Of a stretch of DNA of 20,733 nt, positions 18,897-20,733 are shown in pieces. Positions within the stretch are counted from its first letter, which is position 1. Each line of letters opens with the position of its first letter. Location of the stretch: the IMG/VR virus record IMGVR_UViG_3300020442_002027, positions 1-20,733 of that record. The stretch is one strand, 5' to 3'. The DNA comes from a virus. The notes under the pieces were generated by a model that saw nothing but the letters and a program-made list of their open reading frames with translations, had not been told where the DNA came from and did no database searches. Position numbers and translations under genes: made by a program.

Positions 18897-19193
18897 TTCA
18901 TCATCACCATAAAAATACGCCTCAACCTCTTCATCAGTCATGGAGGCAAAATCTGGTTCTTTTGGAACGAGTCTCAATCGGGGTGTTGATTTTTTCTTTT
19001 TACTACGGGGCTTTAATTTTTTTTCTGGTTTTGGTTTTTCTATGGGCGGTAATACGATGACAGTTTCAAGGGTGGTAAATCTTGTCTCACATCTTAGACA
19101 CATCCGTAATCTTGTTTTGCCGCTGGGCAAGTCCCTCGGCTTGGTTGGGAAAACTTTTAGTTCAGTAGATTTACAATTCGGACAAGTAAGCAT
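18888..19193 (-). CDS. NrdR-like zinc-ribbon protein without ATP-cone
   Basis: A 101-aa minus-strand protein. The N-terminus copies the NrdR zinc ribbon: Cys4-x2-Cys7 (MLTCPNCKSTELKVF) and Cys32-x2-Cys35 followed by RFTTLE (38-43), the NrdR signature. NrdR normally continues into an ATP-cone that senses dATP/ATP; here it is replaced by a Lys/Pro/Ser-rich basic stretch (EKKLKPRSKKKKSTPRLRLV) and an acidic tail (MTDEEVEAYFYGDDESS). It is thus a DNA-binding ribbon on a flexible tail. It is the only minus gene among + genes here and is divergent from the initiator, with a perfect inverted repeat between them. A regulatory role is inferred. Confidence 0.75.
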   Translation of the reverse strand: MLTCPNCKSTELKVFPTKPRDLPSGKTRLRMCLRCETRFTTLETVIVLPPIEKPKPEKKLKPRSKKKKSTPRLRLVPKEPDFASMTDEEVEAYFYGDDESS

Positions 19194-19201
19194 GATATAA
19201 G

Positions 19202-19230
19202 TTTACATCAAATGTTACAAAATGTAACAT
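19202..19230 (+). promoter_or_regulatory. promoter P3 and palindromic operator
   Basis: TTTACA (19202-19207), 17 bases and TAACAT (19225-19230) form a weaker version of P1/P2. ATGTTACA-AAA-TGTAACAT (19212-19230) is a perfect 8-bp inverted repeat covering the spacer and -10, an ideal repressor site in the divergent gap between the zinc-ribbon gene and the initiator gene. Confidence 0.65.
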
Positions 19231-19239
19231 TATATAAGC

Positions 19240-19262
19240 GACCAAATGAACGGAGTATTTTA
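19240..19262 (+). promoter_or_regulatory. conserved leader element, copy 4
   Basis: GACCAAAT (19240-19247), ACGGAG and ATG 19262 repeat the leader of P1 and P2. The -35 to ATG distance is 60 bases. Confidence 0.55.
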
Positions 19263-19885
19263 TGAGCTTTCAAGCAATGTCATGGGCGGCAGAACAGAAT
19301 TGTCCCAGTTCTGTGTCTAAGCTGGTATTATTGATGCTAGCTAACTATGCAAATGACCGCCATCAAACCTACCCATCTTATAAAAAGTTGGCTGAGTTGT
19401 GTGCCTGTAATGAAAGGACAGTTATGAGGGCAATCAATCAGCTCAAAGAGCTTAATCTTTTGACAGTCACAAAGCGTTATGGGGAGGATGGCAAGCAAAC
19501 AAGCAATACCTTTACCTTATATGTTAGGGGTGACAAAAAAGACAGGGTGGGGGTGACAAAAAGAACACCCAATACTATCAGAGATATACATAATAATAAT
19601 AATGTTGTTAGGGGTGACAAATACACCAGTGAGTTTTTAGAATGGTGGAATCTATATCCGCGTAAAGATGGATCAAAGGCCAAGGCTTTCGAGAGTTGGA
19701 AAAAGGCCACAAGCAAATTTATTGAAAAGTCAGATTTATTCTCAGCAACAAAAAAGTTTAAGCAGTCATGTTCGGGTCAGGAGAAAGCTTATATTCCTCA
19801 TGCAACCACATGGCTTAATCAAAAGAGATGGGAAACTGTCTCAGTAGAACAGGCGACCACAAACAGAAATCAGCTTGCGGGGTAA
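19262..19885 (+). CDS. lambda-O-like replication initiator (HTH + DnaT/O-like C-domain)
   Basis: A 207-aa replication protein. Residues about 5-75 are a winged helix-turn-helix (SSVSKLVLLMLANYANDRHQ, YPSYKKLAELCACNERTVMR, AINQLKELNLLTVTKR) of the kind that binds phage origins. A linker (about 85-120) follows, and then a C-terminal domain (EFLEWWNLYPRKDGSKAKAF, KAYIPHATTWLNQKRWE) typical of phage replication proteins that recruit helicase. The linker DNA contains three direct repeats and an AT-rich tract, as in lambda O. It has its own promoter and leader and is followed two bases later by a primase-helicase. Family call good; origin role inferred. Confidence 0.82.
   Translation: MSFQAMSWAAEQNCPSSVSKLVLLMLANYANDRHQTYPSYKKLAELCACNERTVMRAINQLKELNLLTVTKRYGEDGKQTSNTFTLYVRGDKKDRVGVTKRTPNTIRDIHNNNNVVRGDKYTSEFLEWWNLYPRKDGSKAKAFESWKKATSKFIEKSDLFSATKKFKQSCSGQEKAYIPHATTWLNQKRWETVSVEQATTNRNQLAG
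19527..19621 (+). other. candidate replication origin: three iterons and an AT-rich tract
   Basis: GGGGTGACAAA occurs at 19527-19537, 19550-19560 and 19611-19621; the first and third extend to a 15-base match, GTTAGGGGTGACAAA. Copies 1 and 3 share a reading frame but copy 2 is in another, so the repeat is kept as DNA, not as protein. Between copies 2 and 3 lies an AT-rich tract with ATAATAATAATAATG (from 19590). No copy is seen in the reverse orientation. Confidence 0.65.
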
Positions 19886-19887
19886 AA

Positions 19888-20733
19888 ATGGAAAAATTGA
19901 TAGAACAAGGAATTCAGCTAAGAAATTTTAGGGTAGGTGATCACAAAACAACTTGCCCACAATGTTCGCATACAAGGCGAAATAAAAAAGATCAGTGCTT
20001 ATCGGTTACTGTTGAAAGCGATGGCGGTGCTGTTTGGAAATGTCATCACTGTGAATGGACAGGGGCAATCGCGGGAAGCAATTTTAAACGTGATATGCCT
20101 TTGCCAAAGCGCAAGGAATATAAAAAACCAACACCACCGCAAAACGCCGATGCAGAGAGCAAGTCAATGTTTGAATGGTTTGCAAGGCGTGGCATCAGTG
20201 TTGAGACTGTGACGGATTTTAACATATCAAGAACAAGCACATGGTTCGGTGAAGGTGAAGCCGCTTGTTATGCGTTTCCTTATTACAAAGACGGTGAGTT
20301 GGTGAATATCAAATATAGATCCAAAGATAAGAGATTCAGACAAGAGGGGAACGCCGAGAGAACTTTATTCAATATGGATGCGGTAAAGCGGTGGTGGGAT
20401 ACCACTGGCGAAAAGACAGTTATTTTTGCTGAAGGGGAAATGGATGTTCTTTCATTGCATGAGGTTGGATTTTCCTATGCAGTGTCATTGCCAGACGGCG
20501 CGCCAAAGACAGCAAAATTTGATGAAAATGATAAACGATTCCAAGCCTTACAAAATTGTGATTGGTTGCAAGAAGCGGAGAAGGTCATAATCGCCGTTGA
20601 TGCAGATGAGGCAGGGGAGGCACTAAAGCTGGAATTGATACACAGATTTGGTAAAGATCGCTGTTGGACTGTGCAGTATCCAAATATGTATGACATTGAT
20701 TGCAAAGATGCCAACGAAGTGTTGGTGGGCCAT
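19888..20733 (+). CDS. T7 gp4-like primase-helicase, 5' part (cut by window end)
   Basis: The reading frame runs 282 codons and remains open at the window edge. A zinc ribbon (Cys23, Cys26 in TTCPQCSHTRR and Cys52, Cys55 in WKCHHCEWTG) would read template for primer synthesis. The TOPRIM catalytic part follows: Glu182 in IFAEGEMDVLSL and Asp238-x-Asp240 in VIIAVDADEAGE. A preceding segment (WFARRGISVETVTDFNISRT, CYAFPYYKDGELVNIKYRSK) is the usual linker of T7 gp4/Twinkle-like primases. The RecA-like helicase half should lie beyond 20733. ATG 19888 is two bases after the initiator stop. Confidence 0.9.
   Translation, partial: MEKLIEQGIQLRNFRVGDHKTTCPQCSHTRRNKKDQCLSVTVESDGGAVWKCHHCEWTGAIAGSNFKRDMPLPKRKEYKKPTPPQNADAESKSMFEWFARRGISVETVTDFNISRTSTWFGEGEAACYAFPYYKDGELVNIKYRSKDKRFRQEGNAERTLFNMDAVKRWWDTTGEKTVIFAEGEMDVLSLHEVGFSYAVSLPDGAPKTAKFDENDKRFQALQNCDWLQEAEKVIIAVDADEAGEALKLELIHRFGKDRCWTVQYPNMYDIDCKDANEVLVGH

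Noticed and set aside
19590-19604. ATAATAATAATAATG tract as a simple microsatellite
   Set aside because: Its place between the iterons makes an origin unwinding element more likely than a chance repeat, so it is described there.
1-20733. tRNA genes, insertion sequences, attachment sites
   Set aside because: I saw no cloverleaf with a plausible T-arm, no transposase and no long terminal repeats; an att site cannot be judged without the integrase region.

Overview
The window is a compact stretch of a tailed dsDNA phage or prophage, not ordinary chromosome. Genes are short, tightly packed and mostly overlap by 1-8 bases (ATGA, TGATG and TAATG junctions). They run in phage order: head-tail joining, tail, lysis, accessory genes, recombination and replication. 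Several tail proteins resemble those of HK97-like siphophages and alphaproteobacterial gene transfer agents (GTAs). Many small hypothetical proteins look like those of marine alphaproteobacterial phages. An uncultured marine siphovirus of an alphaproteobacterium is my best guess, from family resemblance only. Terminase, portal, capsid and integrase are not in view and would lie outside the window.

Left arm (1-8518, all +). The 3' tip of an upstream gene is followed by a phiE125 gp8-like connector, a head-tail adaptor, an HK97 gp10-like protein, a DUF3168 tail terminator, a major tail protein, a small unknown, a GTA gp10-like tail chaperone with an apparent programmed -1 frameshift into the next frame (GGGAAAC at 2870-2876), a 685-aa tape measure and a tail-tip protein. 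Then comes a lysis and membrane block: a small membrane protein, a T4-type lysozyme, a staphylococcal-nuclease-like enzyme, three small membrane or exported proteins, a small hypothetical gene, a holin-like protein and a small winged-helix-like protein.

Middle. A strong promoter at 8537-8565 starts an accessory + operon (8600-11678) of unknown proteins, including a possible YodL-like fold, a 397-aa protein with a conserved basic C-terminal motif and a very acidic 210-aa protein. It ends at a rho-independent terminator (11708-11740). A minus-strand operon (13147 down to 11719) encodes a DUF1064 PD-(D/E)XK nuclease, two membrane proteins (one with an EF-hand loop) and two tiny overlapping genes, one a zinc ribbon.

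Right arm (13260-20733, mostly +). First comes a recombination set: RecB/Cas4-like exonuclease, Sak3-like annealing protein (DUF1071), SSB-like protein with an acidic DDDIPF tail, HNH nuclease and an AlpA/excisionase-like regulator. A second copy of the promoter and leader (16017-16079) drives an OB-fold/DUF3820-like protein, small hypothetical genes, an XRE regulator, a lipoprotein, membrane peptides and a 2OG-Fe(II) dioxygenase. A convergent minus-strand gene encodes an NrdR-like zinc ribbon without an ATP-cone. Its divergent promoter region holds a perfect 8-bp inverted repeat over a third leader. Last are a lambda-O-like initiator carrying three DNA-level direct repeats plus an AT-rich tract inside its linker (candidate origin), and the start of a T7 gp4-like primase-helicase that runs off the window.

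The most notable non-coding logic is a repeated module of promoter, GACCAAAT leader, GGAG and start codon. It heads three operons, and the GACCAAAT leader occurs a fourth time without a promoter after a strong hairpin. This suggests shared control of the early and accessory transcripts.
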